Positions 54,863 to 64,000 of a stretch of 64,000 nt of DNA are shown in pieces. The stretch is from Enterococcus sulfureus ATCC 49903. GTDB taxonomy: Bacteria; Bacillota; Bacilli; Lactobacillales; Enterococcaceae. The position numbers were made by a program, and so were the translations under genes. Below the pieces are notes generated by a model. It was not told the origin of the DNA and searched no databases. It saw only the letters and a program-made list of their open reading frames with translations. Location: positions 496,001 through 560,000 of the forward strand of contig NZ_ASWO01000005.1 of NCBI RefSeq assembly GCF_000407605.1, in the 5' to 3' direction. Numbering within the stretch: the stretch's first letter is position 1; the number at the start of each line of letters is the position of its first letter.

Positions 54863-56319
54863 TTTGTTTCTCCTAACACAACTTGACGTAATTGATTTTT
54901 TTTATGCAAAAATTCTGTTTCATAATCATAAAGCGGCGTTGGATAATCTCCATTAAAATACGCCATACACAACCCTTGGTACGGAGCTTGAACTGGTAGA
55001 TCAATGGCTTGAATCAAGCCTTGTTCACTTAAGAAGGCCAAGGAGTCGGCTCCGATTTTTGTCGTCATTTCTTCTATTGTATAATTTGCGGCAATCAACT
55101 CTTGTTGCGTTTGAATATCAATACCATAAAAACAAGGATATTTGAGCGGTGGAGCAGCAATTCGCAAATGCACTTCTTTGGCACCAGCTTCTTTTAATAA
55201 CGCAACGATTCGTTGACTTGTTGTCCCTCGAACGATTGAATCATCCACTAAAATCACCCGTTTATTTTCCACCACTTTACGTACTGCAGATAATTTCATC
55301 CGCACTCCCTGTTCACGTAACGCTTGCGTCGGTTGAATAAACGTTCTGGCTACATATTGATTTTTAATCAATCCTAATTCATACGGAATATTGGCTTCTT
55401 CTGCATATCCACTTGCTGCTGAAAGGGATGAATTAGGTACACCAATCACCATATCTGCATCAATATAAGCTTCCTTGGCAAGAAGTTTTCCCATCATTTT
55501 TCGCGCAGAGTGCACATTAACGCCATAGATATTCGAATCTGGACGAGCAAAATACACAAACTCCATGGAACAGATCGATAATTGGGTCTTCGACGTATAA
55601 GAAAAGATCTCAATTCCTGTCTCATCGATCCAAACGACTTCACCTGGTAACACATCACGATAAAATTCAGCTCCAACTGCATCCAACGCACAAGTCTCAG
55701 AAGCCACTACAAATCCGCCGTTGGGCAACTGTCCAATCACAAGTGGTCGAAACCCATTAGGATCTAGCGCGGCAATCAAAGCTTGATTTGTCATCAACAC
55801 ATACGCAAAGCCACCTTTTACTTGATTCAAGGCTTCAACGAGCTGTTCTTTTAACGTTGGCTTTTGGCTACGGCGAATCAGATGAGCTAAAATTTCAGTA
55901 TCCGAATTTGAATGGAAAATCGCGCCTTCTGCTTCTAGCAAACGATGTAAACTTTTGGCATTCGTGAGATTTCCGTTATGTGCTAAGGCAAGCTGTTCAT
56001 ATTCAAATTGAAACAAAAAGGGTTGGATATTTTCTAAACCACGATTTCCAGCTGTCGCATACCGCACATGTCCGATTGCCCCGCGACCTTGCAATGCTTC
56101 GATATACTGCTCATTTGAAAAAACATCTGATAATAATCCCAATCCTCGATGGAGCATCAAACGTGAGTCTGGATTTTGTGCAACAATCCCTGCACCTTCT
56201 TGACCACGATGTTGTAACGCATGAAGGCCAAAATAAGTCATACGCGCAGCATCATCAGCACCGTATACGCCAAAAACGCCGCATTCTTCATTTAAACTTT
56301 TTTCTTGAGTAAGTTGCAC
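54859..56319 (-). CDS. purF: Amidophosphoribosyltransferase
   Basis: The 486-residue first committed enzyme of purine synthesis. A short propeptide (about ten residues) precedes the mature N-terminal catalytic cysteine in [10 protein letters not shown]. The PRPP-binding loop [14 protein letters not shown] is clear. The start is placed at GTG 56319, six bases after GGGAGGG; the frame extends to 56334 inside that site. It overlaps purL by 28 bases. Confidence 0.95.
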   Translation of the reverse strand: MQLTQEKSLNEECGVFGVYGADDAARMTYFGLHALQHRGQEGAGIVAQNPDSRLMLHRGLGLLSDVFSNEQYIEALQGRGAIGHVRYATAGNRGLENIQPFLFQFEYEQLALAHNGNLTNAKSLHRLLEAEGAIFHSNSDTEILAHLIRRSQKPTLKEQLVEALNQVKGGFAYVLMTNQALIAALDPNGFRPLVIGQLPNGGFVVASETCALDAVGAEFYRDVLPGEVVWIDETGIEIFSYTSKTQLSICSMEFVYFARPDSNIYGVNVHSARKMMGKLLAKEAYIDADMVIGVPNSSLSAASGYAEEANIPYELGLIKNQYVARTFIQPTQALREQGVRMKLSAVRKVVENKRVILVDDSIVRGTTSQRIVALLKEAGAKEVHLRIAAPPLKYPCFYGIDIQTQQELIAANYTIEEMTTKIGADSLAFLSEQGLIQAIDLPVQAPYQGLCMAYFNGDYPTPLYDYETEFLHKKNQLRQVVLGETK

Positions 56320-58517
56320 AACGCGCCCTCCCAAATCTCATTCATTTCTTGAACGTCAAAACAATACTGCTTTGTTTTCGTATGGATCATCATTTGTGGC
56401 ACTTGTGTTACACGACCAAGCAAATGCGCAGTTTCTTTTGTCAATTCTTCAAACTGGAGTTGATGCTCTGGTTTTACCGTAACTATAAAACGTGAGGGTG
56501 TTTCAGAGAACAACCACGACGATTCATTCGCCCACTCGATTGAAAAGCCAAGGTTTGCTTGCATACTTGCTTCCGCTAGCGCAAGCAATAAACCACCTTC
56601 CGCACAATCATGCGCACTTGTGAGGATCCCCGCATCGATTGCTTGAGATACTAATTGTTGATGGTGTACTTCTTTAGCTAAATCAAATGCGCCCAATTGC
56701 CCGAAGTTAGCACCTGTCGCCCATTTTTGAACTTCACTTCCTGCAAAGAATGCGTCGGTCTGCCCGATTACATAAATCAAGTCCTCTGCTTGTTTAAACC
56801 ATTGTGTCGTCGTGTTCTTGACGTCTTCGATCAAACCGACCATTCCAATAATCGGTGTCGGGTATATCGCTTGTCCATTTGTTTCGTTGTATAATGAAAC
56901 ATTTCCAGAGATTACAGGTGTATCTAAAGCAACACACGCTTTTGAGATTCCTAAAGCCGATTGTTGCAACTCGTAAAACACTTCTGGATTTTCGGGAGAG
57001 CCATAATTCAAACAATCAGTGATCGCTAACGGCTTAGCTCCGCTTGCAACTAAATTGCGCGCTGCTTCTGCTACAGCCATTTGCCCACCAATTTCCGGAT
57101 CCAAATAAATATAGCGCGCGTTGCAATCCATCGTCATCGCCAGCGCTTTAGTCGTCCCTTTGATTCGTACAACCGCAGCGTCACTACCTGGAGTTACAAC
57201 GGTATTTGTCAGCACTTGGCTATCATAAGTTTCGAAAATACTTTTTTTCGAAGCGATAGTTGGCTGTTGTAAAAGTGCGCGAAACGTTTCGGCTAGATCT
57301 TCCATTTTAAACGTATATAGGCTACTTTCTGTCAGACGCGCTGGTTTTTTAGCATGTAGGGTGTACTCTGGTGCTTCATCCACTAAGGCCGAAACTGGAA
57401 TATCTGCAACACAACGTCCCTTATGATACAAGCGATAATCATGATCGTCTGTCACTTGTCCAATTTCAACTGCTTCTAAATGATAACGAGCAAAAATTTC
57501 TGTAACGGTTTGCTCATGGCCTTTACGCACACAAATCAACATCCGCTCTTGTGATTCAGACAACATCATTTCATAAGGGGTCATCTGCGCTTCACGCTGC
57601 GGCACGTCATCTAGATAGAGCTGTAAGCCAGCATTCGCTTTTGACGCCATTTCCGCACTGGAAGATACCAAACCTGCAGCACCCATATCTTGAATCCCAA
57701 CAACTGCTTCAGAATGTTCATGAATCAATTCTAAACAAGCTTCAAGTAATAATTTTTCCATAAATGGATCTCCTACTTGAACGGCAGAGCGATTTTGCTC
57801 TTTTTCATCTGTAAATTCTTCAGAAGCAAACGTGGCTCCGTGAATCCCATCACGACCAGTTTTTGCACCGACATAAAAAATCGGATTGCCTACTCCTTTT
57901 GCTTGTCCTTTTTGAATTTGCTCATGTTCAATCAGCCCAACACACATTGCATTGACTAACGGATTGCCCTCGTAACAAGGGTCAAAAGCCACTTCGCCTC
58001 CAACAGTCGGAATCCCAATACAGTTTCCATATCCACTGATTCCTGCAACTACTTGTTCCACTAGATACTTTGTACGAGGTGTTGTTAGTTCACCAAAGCG
58101 TAAGGAATCTAGCAGCGCGATCGGACGAGCCCCCATGCTAAAGATATCGCGAATAATCCCTCCAACACCCGTCGCTGCTCCTTCATATGGCTCAACGGCA
58201 GAAGGATGATTATGACTTTCTGCTTTAAACACGACAGCTAATCCATCTCCAATATCTACAATCCCTGCACCTTCACCTGGTCCTTGTAATACTTGTTTTC
58301 CTGTAGTCGGAAAGGTTTTTAAAATAGACTTTGAATGTTTATAAGAACAATGCTCACTCCACATTACAGAAAATAATCCTGTTTCAGTATAGTTTGGCTT
58401 ACGACCTAATAAACGACAAATCAATTCGTATTCGTCATCTGTCAACCCCCACGTTTGGTACCATTTTTTATCAAAAATTTCTTGTGCAGTATATTCACGT
58501 TCCATTACATTAGGCAT
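56292..58517 (-). CDS. purL: FGAM synthase subunit PurL (small type)
   Basis: A 741-residue synthetase subunit making formylglycinamidine ribonucleotide with PurQ and PurS. Signatures: [16 protein letters not shown] near the start, [27 protein letters not shown] (given in part), GGIIRDI and the second ATP-like domain with [13 protein letters not shown]. It is the Gram-positive small form, requiring PurS and PurQ encoded upstream. The ATG at 58517 has AAGGAG before it; the frame opening at 58568 lies in purQ. Confidence 0.96.
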   Translation of the reverse strand: MPNVMEREYTAQEIFDKKWYQTWGLTDDEYELICRLLGRKPNYTETGLFSVMWSEHCSYKHSKSILKTFPTTGKQVLQGPGEGAGIVDIGDGLAVVFKAESHNHPSAVEPYEGAATGVGGIIRDIFSMGARPIALLDSLRFGELTTPRTKYLVEQVVAGISGYGNCIGIPTVGGEVAFDPCYEGNPLVNAMCVGLIEHEQIQKGQAKGVGNPIFYVGAKTGRDGIHGATFASEEFTDEKEQNRSAVQVGDPFMEKLLLEACLELIHEHSEAVVGIQDMGAAGLVSSSAEMASKANAGLQLYLDDVPQREAQMTPYEMMLSESQERMLICVRKGHEQTVTEIFARYHLEAVEIGQVTDDHDYRLYHKGRCVADIPVSALVDEAPEYTLHAKKPARLTESSLYTFKMEDLAETFRALLQQPTIASKKSIFETYDSQVLTNTVVTPGSDAAVVRIKGTTKALAMTMDCNARYIYLDPEIGGQMAVAEAARNLVASGAKPLAITDCLNYGSPENPEVFYELQQSALGISKACVALDTPVISGNVSLYNETNGQAIYPTPIIGMVGLIEDVKNTTTQWFKQAEDLIYVIGQTDAFFAGSEVQKWATGANFGQLGAFDLAKEVHHQQLVSQAIDAGILTSAHDCAEGGLLLALAEASMQANLGFSIEWANESSWLFSETPSRFIVTVKPEHQLQFEELTKETAHLLGRVTQVPQMMIHTKTKQYCFDVQEMNEIWEGALCNLLKKKV

Positions 58518-59187
58518 ATTGTTGCTCCTTTTGATAAGATTCAAGTGAAGTGAAAAAACGTTGACCATCGATAAATCCTAGTATAGCTTCAACTGCACGT
58601 TCAGGATGAGGCATCATCCCTAAAACATTGCGTTTTTCATTGCAGATTCCCGCAATATTTTCTACGCTTCCGTTTATATCTGTAGCATAAGAAAAAATAA
58701 TTTGATCGTTTGCTTTTAGTTGAGCTAGTGTATGATCATCACAATAATAATTGCCTTCTCCGTGCGCCACAGGTAACGTAATCGTTTCATTCAATTGATA
58801 GGCTGAAGTAAACGGCGTATTTGTTGATTCGACAGTGAGTAAAGCAGGCTTACAAATAAATTGTAGCGTACGGTTTTGACGTAATGCACCCGGTAACAGT
58901 CCAGCTTCAGTTAAAATCTGAAAGCCATTGCATGTTCCAAAAACTAATTTCCCTTCATGAGCAAAACGCGCTACTTCCTTCATGATCGGGGCAAAACGAG
59001 CAATTGCACCGCAACGTAAATGATCTCCATACGAAAAACCACCAGGTAAAAACACCGCATCAAATCCTGAAAGAGAAGTATTTTCATATGAAATACCTTC
59101 AGCCTTTAATCCTGCATGCTGATTGATCGCATAAATCAAATCTTGATCACAATTTGAACCAGGAAAGATAATAACTGCTATATTCAC
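58510..59187 (-). CDS. purQ: FGAM synthase glutaminase subunit PurQ
   Basis: A 225-residue class I glutamine amidotransferase that supplies ammonia to PurL. The nucleophile elbow [10 protein letters not shown] with its cysteine, the [16 protein letters not shown] segment and the His-Glu pair in [10 protein letters not shown] are present. The start is GTG at 59187, overlapping the purS stop (GTGA). The stop overlaps purL by eight bases. Confidence 0.96.
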   Translation of the reverse strand: MNIAVIIFPGSNCDQDLIYAINQHAGLKAEGISYENTSLSGFDAVFLPGGFSYGDHLRCGAIARFAPIMKEVARFAHEGKLVFGTCNGFQILTEAGLLPGALRQNRTLQFICKPALLTVESTNTPFTSAYQLNETITLPVAHGEGNYYCDDHTLAQLKANDQIIFSYATDINGSVENIAGICNEKRNVLGMMPHPERAVEAILGFIDGQRFFTSLESYQKEQQYA

Positions 59188-59444
59188 GCGAGCACCTCAC
59201 TAATTCCACTGATTTCATAGGTATAAGTTTCCATCGTATGATTCACGAGTAATTCGGTACATAACGCACGGACTGTTTCATCTACTTCTGACGCAGCGAC
59301 ATCAAGTGTCACTTCAAAATATTTCCCTACGCGCACATCACGCACCCCTTCAAATCCTAATTGATGGCACGCATTACAAACAGATTGTCCTTGAGGATCT
59401 AAAATGGATTCTTTATACGTAACCTTGACTTTAATAAGATACAT
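59184..59444 (-). CDS. purS: FGAM synthase subunit PurS
   Basis: An 86-residue small protein that bridges PurL and PurQ. Characteristic segments: [34 protein letters not shown] and the C-terminal [17 protein letters not shown]-like region. The ATG at 59444 follows AAAGGAG; the frame extends upstream into purC without a site. It overlaps purC by 14 bases. Confidence 0.93.
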   Translation of the reverse strand: MYLIKVKVTYKESILDPQGQSVCNACHQLGFEGVRDVRVGKYFEVTLDVAASEVDETVRALCTELLVNHTMETYTYEISGISEVLA

Positions 59445-60168
59445 GACTGATAGTCTCCTTTTTTTGTTGGATTCGTCTAGAAATTTCTTGATACGCCTGT
59501 ACGACATTTCCCGTTTGCTTACGATAAATATCTTTATCTAACGAGTCTTTAGTGTGACGATCTTGCAAACGGCAAGTATCTGGTGAGATTTCATCACCTA
59601 GCTTGATCTGTCGCGTATGATCATAACCAAATTCTAATTTGAAATCGATTAAATCAAGCTCTAAGTCTGAAAAATAATGTAGCAATGCATGATTGAGCGT
59701 TAATGCTTGTTCTCGAATACAATTAAGTTCTTCTTTTGTCACTAATTGGAGATAAAAAATATGGTCTTCGTTGATGAATGGATCATCTAATGCATCATTT
59801 TTGTAATAATATTCAACGATCGGAGTGGAAAATCTAGGGGAATCAGGTAGTTGAAAGCGCGTAGCAAAGCTACCAGCAGCTACATTGCGTACAACGACCT
59901 CCAAAGGGATCATGTCTAATTTTTCGACTAATTGTTCGGTTTTTGATGTTTTTTTGATAAAGTGAGTGGGGAATTGTTTTTGGTTTAATTCTTCAAATAT
60001 CGCACTAGTAATCGTATTTGTTAATGCTCCTTTTCCCTCACAAACATCTTTTCGTTTTCCATTCAATGCAGTTAATTGATCTAGATACTCTACTCTCAAC
60101 TGATTTTTTTGATTAGTTCGATAAATTTTCTTTGCTTTTCCTTCGTAAAGCAATTCTTCGTTTGCCAT
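59431..60168 (-). CDS. purC: SAICAR synthetase
   Basis: A 245-residue enzyme for the seventh purine step: aspartate is joined to CAIR. Signatures: LLYEGKAKKIY, NGKRKDVCEGKGALTN, VEYYYKNDALDDPFINEDH (in part), and DFKLEFGYD with SPDTCRLQD. The ATG at 60168 follows GAGGTG. It is the first gene of the operon. No purE or purK lies upstream, so those steps are encoded elsewhere. Confidence 0.95.
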   Translation of the reverse strand: MANEELLYEGKAKKIYRTNQKNQLRVEYLDQLTALNGKRKDVCEGKGALTNTITSAIFEELNQKQFPTHFIKKTSKTEQLVEKLDMIPLEVVVRNVAAGSFATRFQLPDSPRFSTPIVEYYYKNDALDDPFINEDHIFYLQLVTKEELNCIREQALTLNHALLHYFSDLELDLIDFKLEFGYDHTRQIKLGDEISPDTCRLQDRHTKDSLDKDIYRKQTGNVVQAYQEISRRIQQKKETISHVSY

Positions 60169-60267
60169 GATACACCTCGTTTTTTTTATTTTCCTGTTAA
60201 ACTGAATTCTACGCATCTCCTAGTTTATCGTCAACGAAATATTTACATTTAATTTAAAAACAATTGT

Positions 60268-60277
60268 TAACGTTCGT
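60268..60277 (-). promoter_or_regulatory. Possible PurR box upstream of purC
   Basis: The minus strand reads ACGAACGTTA, close to the CGAAC core of Firmicutes PurR boxes. A convincing second inverted box at the usual 16-17 base spacing was not found, so this is tentative. Confidence 0.35.
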
Positions 60278-60305
60278 ATTTTATCAAAACATTAAAAAGA
60301 TAGCG

Positions 60306-60334
60306 TTTACATTTTTCTGTTTTGGTGCTACACT
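60306..60334 (+). promoter_or_regulatory. Promoter of the unknown gene at 60366
   Basis: TTTACA (60306-60311) and an extended TGCTACACT box (core TACACT, 60329-60334) have a 17-base spacer. It is divergent from purC and close to the possible PurR box. Confidence 0.55.
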
Positions 60335-60365
60335 ACAAAAAAAGACCAAAGGAGCGCAGCGTAGC

Positions 60366-60749
60366 ATGAATCAAACTAGTTCCGAATCCATTATTCAATT
60401 TGTTACGTATCTTTCCCCTGCTTGTCGTATGCGGATGAAAGATGACTTGCAAGGAATTTTAAACATTCATCATTTAGCACAACACAATACGCAAACGATT
60501 TTAAAGCATCACCGCTTTGCCTTTACGTTGAAGCGCATTATGCACTATCGTATTTTCCAATATCGCAACGTCTGCAATAAAGAGTTGATTGTAAAAGTTC
60601 AATATTCAAGACATTTGTTTCGCGAGGAAATTCAAATCAACGCTTGGTATGATTTCCATGATGTCGACTTGACCTTTTTAGAAATGTTGCTCGAATCAAT
60701 CCAGACACTCCCACTGACACCGTCTTCTTATTTGGATTATGCTTCTTAA
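60366..60749 (+). CDS. Hypothetical protein
   Basis: A 127-residue soluble, histidine-rich and basic protein I do not recognise. It has no signal peptide or membrane segment. The middle has a compact histidine cluster (NIHHLAQHN, then LKHHRFAF) followed by a strand-rich part (LIVKVQYSRHLF, IQINAWYDFHDVDLTF). The ATG at 60366 was chosen; GGAG lies 11 bases upstream, a long spacing. The frame extends to 60264, but that part covers the promoter. It is divergent from purC. Confidence 0.6.
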   Translation: MNQTSSESIIQFVTYLSPACRMRMKDDLQGILNIHHLAQHNTQTILKHHRFAFTLKRIMHYRIFQYRNVCNKELIVKVQYSRHLFREEIQINAWYDFHDVDLTFLEMLLESIQTLPLTPSSYLDYAS

Positions 60750-60752
60750 CAT

Positions 60753-60795
60753 AAAACGCTCGTTGCTTTCTATACAGAAAACAACGAGCGTTTTT
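60753..60795. terminator. Bidirectional terminator
   Basis: AAAACGCTCGTTG (60753-60765) is the exact reverse complement of 60782-60794. It lies between the convergent unknown gene and the DUF697 gene. Confidence 0.85.
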
Positions 60796-60798
60796 ATA

Positions 60799-61491
60799 TT
60801 ATGCTTTTTTACGTTTTACTTGTTTCACCATACCCATTAAAAAATCAAACTGTCCTTTAAATGACATGGCCTGATCAAATAAATCATCTCCGTTAGCAAG
60901 CATATTGACCGTGACCCATCCCATTACTTCAGTAATCGTCAGCGCAACGGTCGCATTGATCACACCGCCAGCCACTGTTCCTACGCCAGGTACAAATTTC
61001 AATACATTTCCGACCGCACTGCGGCCAAATCCAACGACTACAATTTCTTTCCCAATACTTTTAGCCAAACTTTCTGTCCAAGACTGACCAAATACGTTAT
61101 GTAATCGGGCCATCATCGTTAACTGTACCGGTACTAATAATGCCGCATCTGAAAAAGGAATTGGTGAAAAACCAATAATAGCGGCACTTAAAGCAGCGGC
61201 GTGGATAATACGATGGCTCTTTTTACGCTTTTCTTCTGAAAGGTTAGTTAAAAAGTTTTGAAAAACTTGTTCATATTGCGCCTGTTGCTGATTGACCAAT
61301 TTTTCGGCTTGTTGACGTGTCGCCGTATAACTTTTTTGAATAACTGCAGCTGTTTTTTTGGGAAATTTTTTCAATACTTCTTGAAAAAAAGAATCAAATT
61401 CTTCTTCGTCGAGTTCATCCATTGTATCTTCAGGCAGTTTTCTCACATTCTCTTTTGGTTCTTGATTTTTCTTGCGCATCCATCGACTCAT
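60799..61491 (-). CDS. DUF697 family protein
   Basis: A 230-residue protein with a highly charged N-terminal half (EEEFDSFFQEVLKKF, coiled coil) and a C-terminal DUF697 domain of about 130 residues with two or three hydrophobic helices (FSPIPFSDAALLVPVQLTMM, then KEIVVVGFGRS and FVPGVGTVAGGVI). Related domains occur next to GTPases and in YcjF-like membrane proteins. The function is unknown. It begins 13 bases after opuCD with AAAAGGAG, so it reads as the last gene of the osmoprotectant operon. Confidence 0.75.
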   Translation of the reverse strand: MSRWMRKKNQEPKENVRKLPEDTMDELDEEEFDSFFQEVLKKFPKKTAAVIQKSYTATRQQAEKLVNQQQAQYEQVFQNFLTNLSEEKRKKSHRIIHAAALSAAIIGFSPIPFSDAALLVPVQLTMMARLHNVFGQSWTESLAKSIGKEIVVVGFGRSAVGNVLKFVPGVGTVAGGVINATVALTITEVMGWVTVNMLANGDDLFDQAMSFKGQFDFLMGMVKQVKRKKA

Positions 61492-61504
61492 ATTCGTACT
61501 CCTT

Positions 61505-62170
61505 TTACTGTTTGGTTACCACTGGATCAAGACGTTTCTCGATTTTTCCTAAGACAAAATCTGAAATAATCGCCATCAACGCTGTAGGCAGTGCTCCGGC
61601 TAGAATAATCGAGGCACCATCTGTAGCATTCGTTCCTCGGATAATGATATCGCCTAAACCTCCAGCTCCAACAAATGCTCCAATCGCCGTAATTCCGATT
61701 GCTACAACTAATGCATTTCGAATGCCTGCCATAATGACTGAAATCGCCAGTGGAAGTTCTACCATATACAATCGTTGAAAGGTCGTCATCCCCATACCTT
61801 TTCCAACATCTAAAATCGCACGATCAACTTGGACCATTCCAGTGTACGTATTTTTGATAATAGGCAGTAAGGAATACAAAAATACCGTAATAATCACGAC
61901 ATTGATCCCTAAGCCAAATGCAATCATTAAAATCGAGATCATCGCTAACGAAGGAACCGTTTGAATGATGTTCGCGAGTCGAATAATCCAGTTTGCCAAT
62001 TTTCGCTTTTTCGAAATCATTATCCCGACTGGAATCGCTACGATCGCGGCAAATACGACCCCATAGATCGAAATCAAAAAGTGACGAACAAACTGTTCAA
62101 ATACATAGCCACCATTTTCACTAAAGTAATAGATAAACTGCTGAAATACATTCATATTTTGTAGATCCAT
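61505..62170 (-). CDS. opuCD: Osmoprotectant ABC transporter permease
   Basis: A 221-residue integral membrane subunit of the OpuC/ProW type, with about six helices. The ABC permease EAA loop reads VGKGMGMTTFQRLYMVELPLA (in part), and IVAIPVGIMISKKRK near the start is typical. With OpuCB it forms the translocation channel for glycine betaine, carnitine or choline. It follows opuCC directly with no intergenic bases. GAGGGGG precedes the ATG. Confidence 0.9.
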   Translation of the reverse strand: MDLQNMNVFQQFIYYFSENGGYVFEQFVRHFLISIYGVVFAAIVAIPVGIMISKKRKLANWIIRLANIIQTVPSLAMISILMIAFGLGINVVIITVFLYSLLPIIKNTYTGMVQVDRAILDVGKGMGMTTFQRLYMVELPLAISVIMAGIRNALVVAIGITAIGAFVGAGGLGDIIIRGTNATDGASIILAGALPTALMAIISDFVLGKIEKRLDPVVTKQ

Positions 62171-63094
62171 TTACTTGTCCCCCTCAAAATAGTCATGTTC
62201 TTCTAAAAATTTTTTCGCTACGACACTTGGTTCTACTAAGTTGTTGTCTGCTTCATAATTCAACTTTTGCATTTCCTCAGTCGAAATCTTACCACCTAGT
62301 TTATTGATAATATCCGGTAATTCCGGCATTTCTGCTGCCAATGCATCACTAATAATTGGAACGGCATCATATGGCGGGAAAAATTTGCGATCGTCTTCTA
62401 ACATCACTAGATCATAACTTGCAATTCGACCATCTGTAGAATAGCCTAAAACCACATCCATTTTACCAGCTGCTACAGCATCGTAGACTAATCCAATTTG
62501 CATGGGTAAAATCGTTTTAAACGAAAATCCATAGTCTTTTTGAAATCCCTCATATCCATCACCTTTACGCGTGATCCACGAAGTATCTACTCCAGCACTC
62601 AATTGATCAGCAACTTTTTTTAAGTCACTGACTGTTTTGAGATTATATTTCTCTGCTGTATCTTTACGAACTAAAAAGACATACGTATTATCAAATCCAT
62701 AAGGTTTTAACCATGTTTGGTCATAACGTGTTTTAAATTCTTTACTTACTTTTTCTAACGCTTGTGTCGGATCTTTTAATGGATCTAGTCCTAACGTCGT
62801 CGTTAAATCTGTTCCCGTATAGCGTGCTGCTGAAATTTCAGCATCGCCATTGATCATCGCTTGATGATTGATCGTTGTCGTCGCTAAATTGTTGATCACT
62901 GTCGTTTCTTTATCTGTATAGTGTTGAATCATTTCAGCGACCATACTTCCTAATATTTGAGACTCTGATGTGATTCCACCTGTAATGGCAATCGTGTTAT
63001 CTGATTTATTCGATGCGAGACCTGGAAACGAACAAGCGCTTAAAAGTAAGGTTAAAGAAAGAATCGTCATCCCTGTAAGCATACGTTTTATCAT
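62171..63094 (-). CDS. opuCC: Osmoprotectant-binding lipoprotein
   Basis: A 307-residue substrate-binding protein of the OpuAC/ProX class (SBP_bac QAT type). The signal peptide ends in the lipobox LLSAC, so the cysteine is lipidated and the protein sits outside the membrane. The mature domain has [23 protein letters not shown] near the start and the tyrosine/tryptophan-rich positions expected for quaternary amine binding. The exact substrate is not predictable. It overlaps opuCB by four bases. Confidence 0.9.
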   Translation of the reverse strand: MIKRMLTGMTILSLTLLLSACSFPGLASNKSDNTIAITGGITSESQILGSMVAEMIQHYTDKETTVINNLATTTINHQAMINGDAEISAARYTGTDLTTTLGLDPLKDPTQALEKVSKEFKTRYDQTWLKPYGFDNTYVFLVRKDTAEKYNLKTVSDLKKVADQLSAGVDTSWITRKGDGYEGFQKDYGFSFKTILPMQIGLVYDAVAAGKMDVVLGYSTDGRIASYDLVMLEDDRKFFPPYDAVPIISDALAAEMPELPDIINKLGGKISTEEMQKLNYEADNNLVEPSVVAKKFLEEHDYFEGDK

Positions 63095-63729
63095 AAATCT
63101 GTCCCCCTCAATGCTTTTGGCGTAAAGAGATGTTCTAAGCCACCTAGCAAGAAATCTGCGAGTAACGCTAAAATCGTCACAGGAATGGTTCCAGCTAAAA
63201 TTAAATCTGGTTGATAATTATTCAACCCACTAAAAATCATATCTCCCAATCCACCTGCACCGATATAAGAGGCCAATGTCGCCCATGCGATCACATACAC
63301 CGCAGCTAAACGGATTCCGGCCATGATCGTCGGAATAGCTAAAGGCAATTCCACTTGTACGATCGATTCAAGATCAGTCATCCCCATCCCTTTTGCGACG
63401 TCTTTATATTCTGGACTGACTTTATTCATTCCAATATACGTATTACGTAAAATCGGAAGTAAGGAATAGATAAACAATGCAATAATCGCAGGTACTTTTC
63501 CTACACCGAATAAAGGAATCATCAACGCAAGCAAGGCTAGCGAAGGGACCGTTTGCAACGCACTGGTTATAGTAATCACAAAGCTCGCTGTTTTTTTAGA
63601 CCGCGTTAAAGCGATTCCTAAAGGGACTGCAATTAAGATTCCAAGTCCTAGTGCAATCGCTGAGATGTACAAATGTTCGAAACTTTTTTGAATCATTTCG
63701 ACACCATATTTTTCAAAAAAAGCTTGCAT
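63091..63729 (-). CDS. opuCB: Osmoprotectant ABC transporter permease
   Basis: A 212-residue permease, the partner of OpuCD, with about six helices. It has the EAA loop [20 protein letters not shown] and the start [16 protein letters not shown]. It shares a TAATG junction with opuCA and an ATGA junction with opuCC. Sequence similarity to OpuCD is clear, indicating a heterodimeric channel. Confidence 0.9.
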   Translation of the reverse strand: MQAFFEKYGVEMIQKSFEHLYISAIALGLGILIAVPLGIALTRSKKTASFVITITSALQTVPSLALLALMIPLFGVGKVPAIIALFIYSLLPILRNTYIGMNKVSPEYKDVAKGMGMTDLESIVQVELPLAIPTIMAGIRLAAVYVIAWATLASYIGAGGLGDMIFSGLNNYQPDLILAGTIPVTILALLADFLLGGLEHLFTPKALRGTDL

Positions 63730-64000
63730 TATGCTCGCTCCTCTCTTGTACCTTCTAACGCTTCACTAATTGAATCTTCCTCTCCCCAAATCACGTCGTA
63801 CACTAGATCGACCAGAGAAGCACGTGTTAAAATTCCAATCAAGCGATTTTGATCATCTACAACAGGTACGTATTTGATTCCTCTTTTTAAAATACGTTGT
63901 AATGTGTCACGCAACAGCGAGCTTTGACGAACATAAAATACTTTGGTCTCCATCGCTTCTGCAACAGTTTGCTTCACCTTACGCGCGCGATCAATCATTT
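63729..64000 (-). CDS. opuCA: Osmoprotectant ABC transporter ATPase, C-terminal part (partial)
   Basis: The last 90 or so residues of the ATP-binding subunit; the gene begins beyond the right edge. What is visible is the tail of the ATPase and a CBS-type regulatory domain ([34 protein letters not shown], in part). In OpuA-type ATPases the tandem CBS domains sense ionic strength. The order opuCA-CB-CC-CD fits the opuC operon of Firmicutes. Confidence 0.85.
   Translation of the reverse strand, partial: MIDRARKVKQTVAEAMETKVFYVRQSSLLRDTLQRILKRGIKYVPVVDDQNRLIGILTRASLVDLVYDVIWGEEDSISEALEGTREERA

Overview
This is about 64 kb of low-GC Gram-positive chromosome, most likely from an Enterococcus or a close relative in the Lactobacillales. 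The reasons are AT-rich DNA with strong AGGAGG-type ribosome binding sites and frequent TTG/GTG starts, type-B RNase P RNA, GpsB, a DUF1149 protein (a Lactobacillales family), a mundticin/enterocin-type immunity protein and a pdhABCD cluster with a two-lipoyl E2. Nearly all of it is ordinary core chromosome. There is no prophage, insertion sequence, CRISPR array, tRNA or rRNA operon. Species assignment is inference.

Layout. 1-4830 is a small accessory zone: a GNAT acetyltransferase, an orphan antisense RNA that looks like the surviving half of a type I toxin-antitoxin locus, a MerR regulator with its SDR target, a tight four-gene operon (secreted DUF5648-repeat protein, bacteriocin immunity protein, DUF6176 protein, BltD-like acetyltransferase) and a broken DUF1349 gene. 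4822-8448 is a complete riboflavin operon (ribD-ribE-ribBA-ribH) behind an FMN riboswitch. 8700-9590 is a FusB-type EF-G-binding protein behind a leader peptide and an attenuator-like RNA. 9606-15192 holds a SulP transporter with a universal stress protein, a monooxygenase, a phosphatase, MsrA, an unknown protein and a DNA glycosylase-acetyltransferase fusion. 15198-30497 is housekeeping: cshB, a VanZ/RDD protein, an M32 peptidase, rlmL, rnpB, gpsB, ypsA, recU, pbp1A, nth, dnaD, perR, cysK and small proteins.

30551-47805 is read entirely on the minus strand and follows the Bacillus subtilis ylb/yla/ykt gene order: sepM, coaD, rsmD, ylbG, ylbF, ylbC-like, pyc, ftsW, ylaN, typA, an inositol phosphatase, a UPF0223 protein and pdhDCBA. 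A divergent Mga/AtxA-like regulator follows pdhA. 49345-60168 holds guaC and the de novo purine operon purC-S-Q-L-F-M-N-H-D. The window ends in an opuC-type osmoprotectant ABC operon cut at the right edge, with a DUF697 protein as its last gene.

Many genes share translationally coupled ATGA, GTGA or TAATG junctions (rib, ylb, pur, opu), and convergent genes mostly share bidirectional terminators. The most interesting features are regulatory: the FusB-type attenuator, the orphan antisense RNA with a consensus promoter, and an inverted repeat that could hide the SDR ribosome binding site in read-through mRNA.
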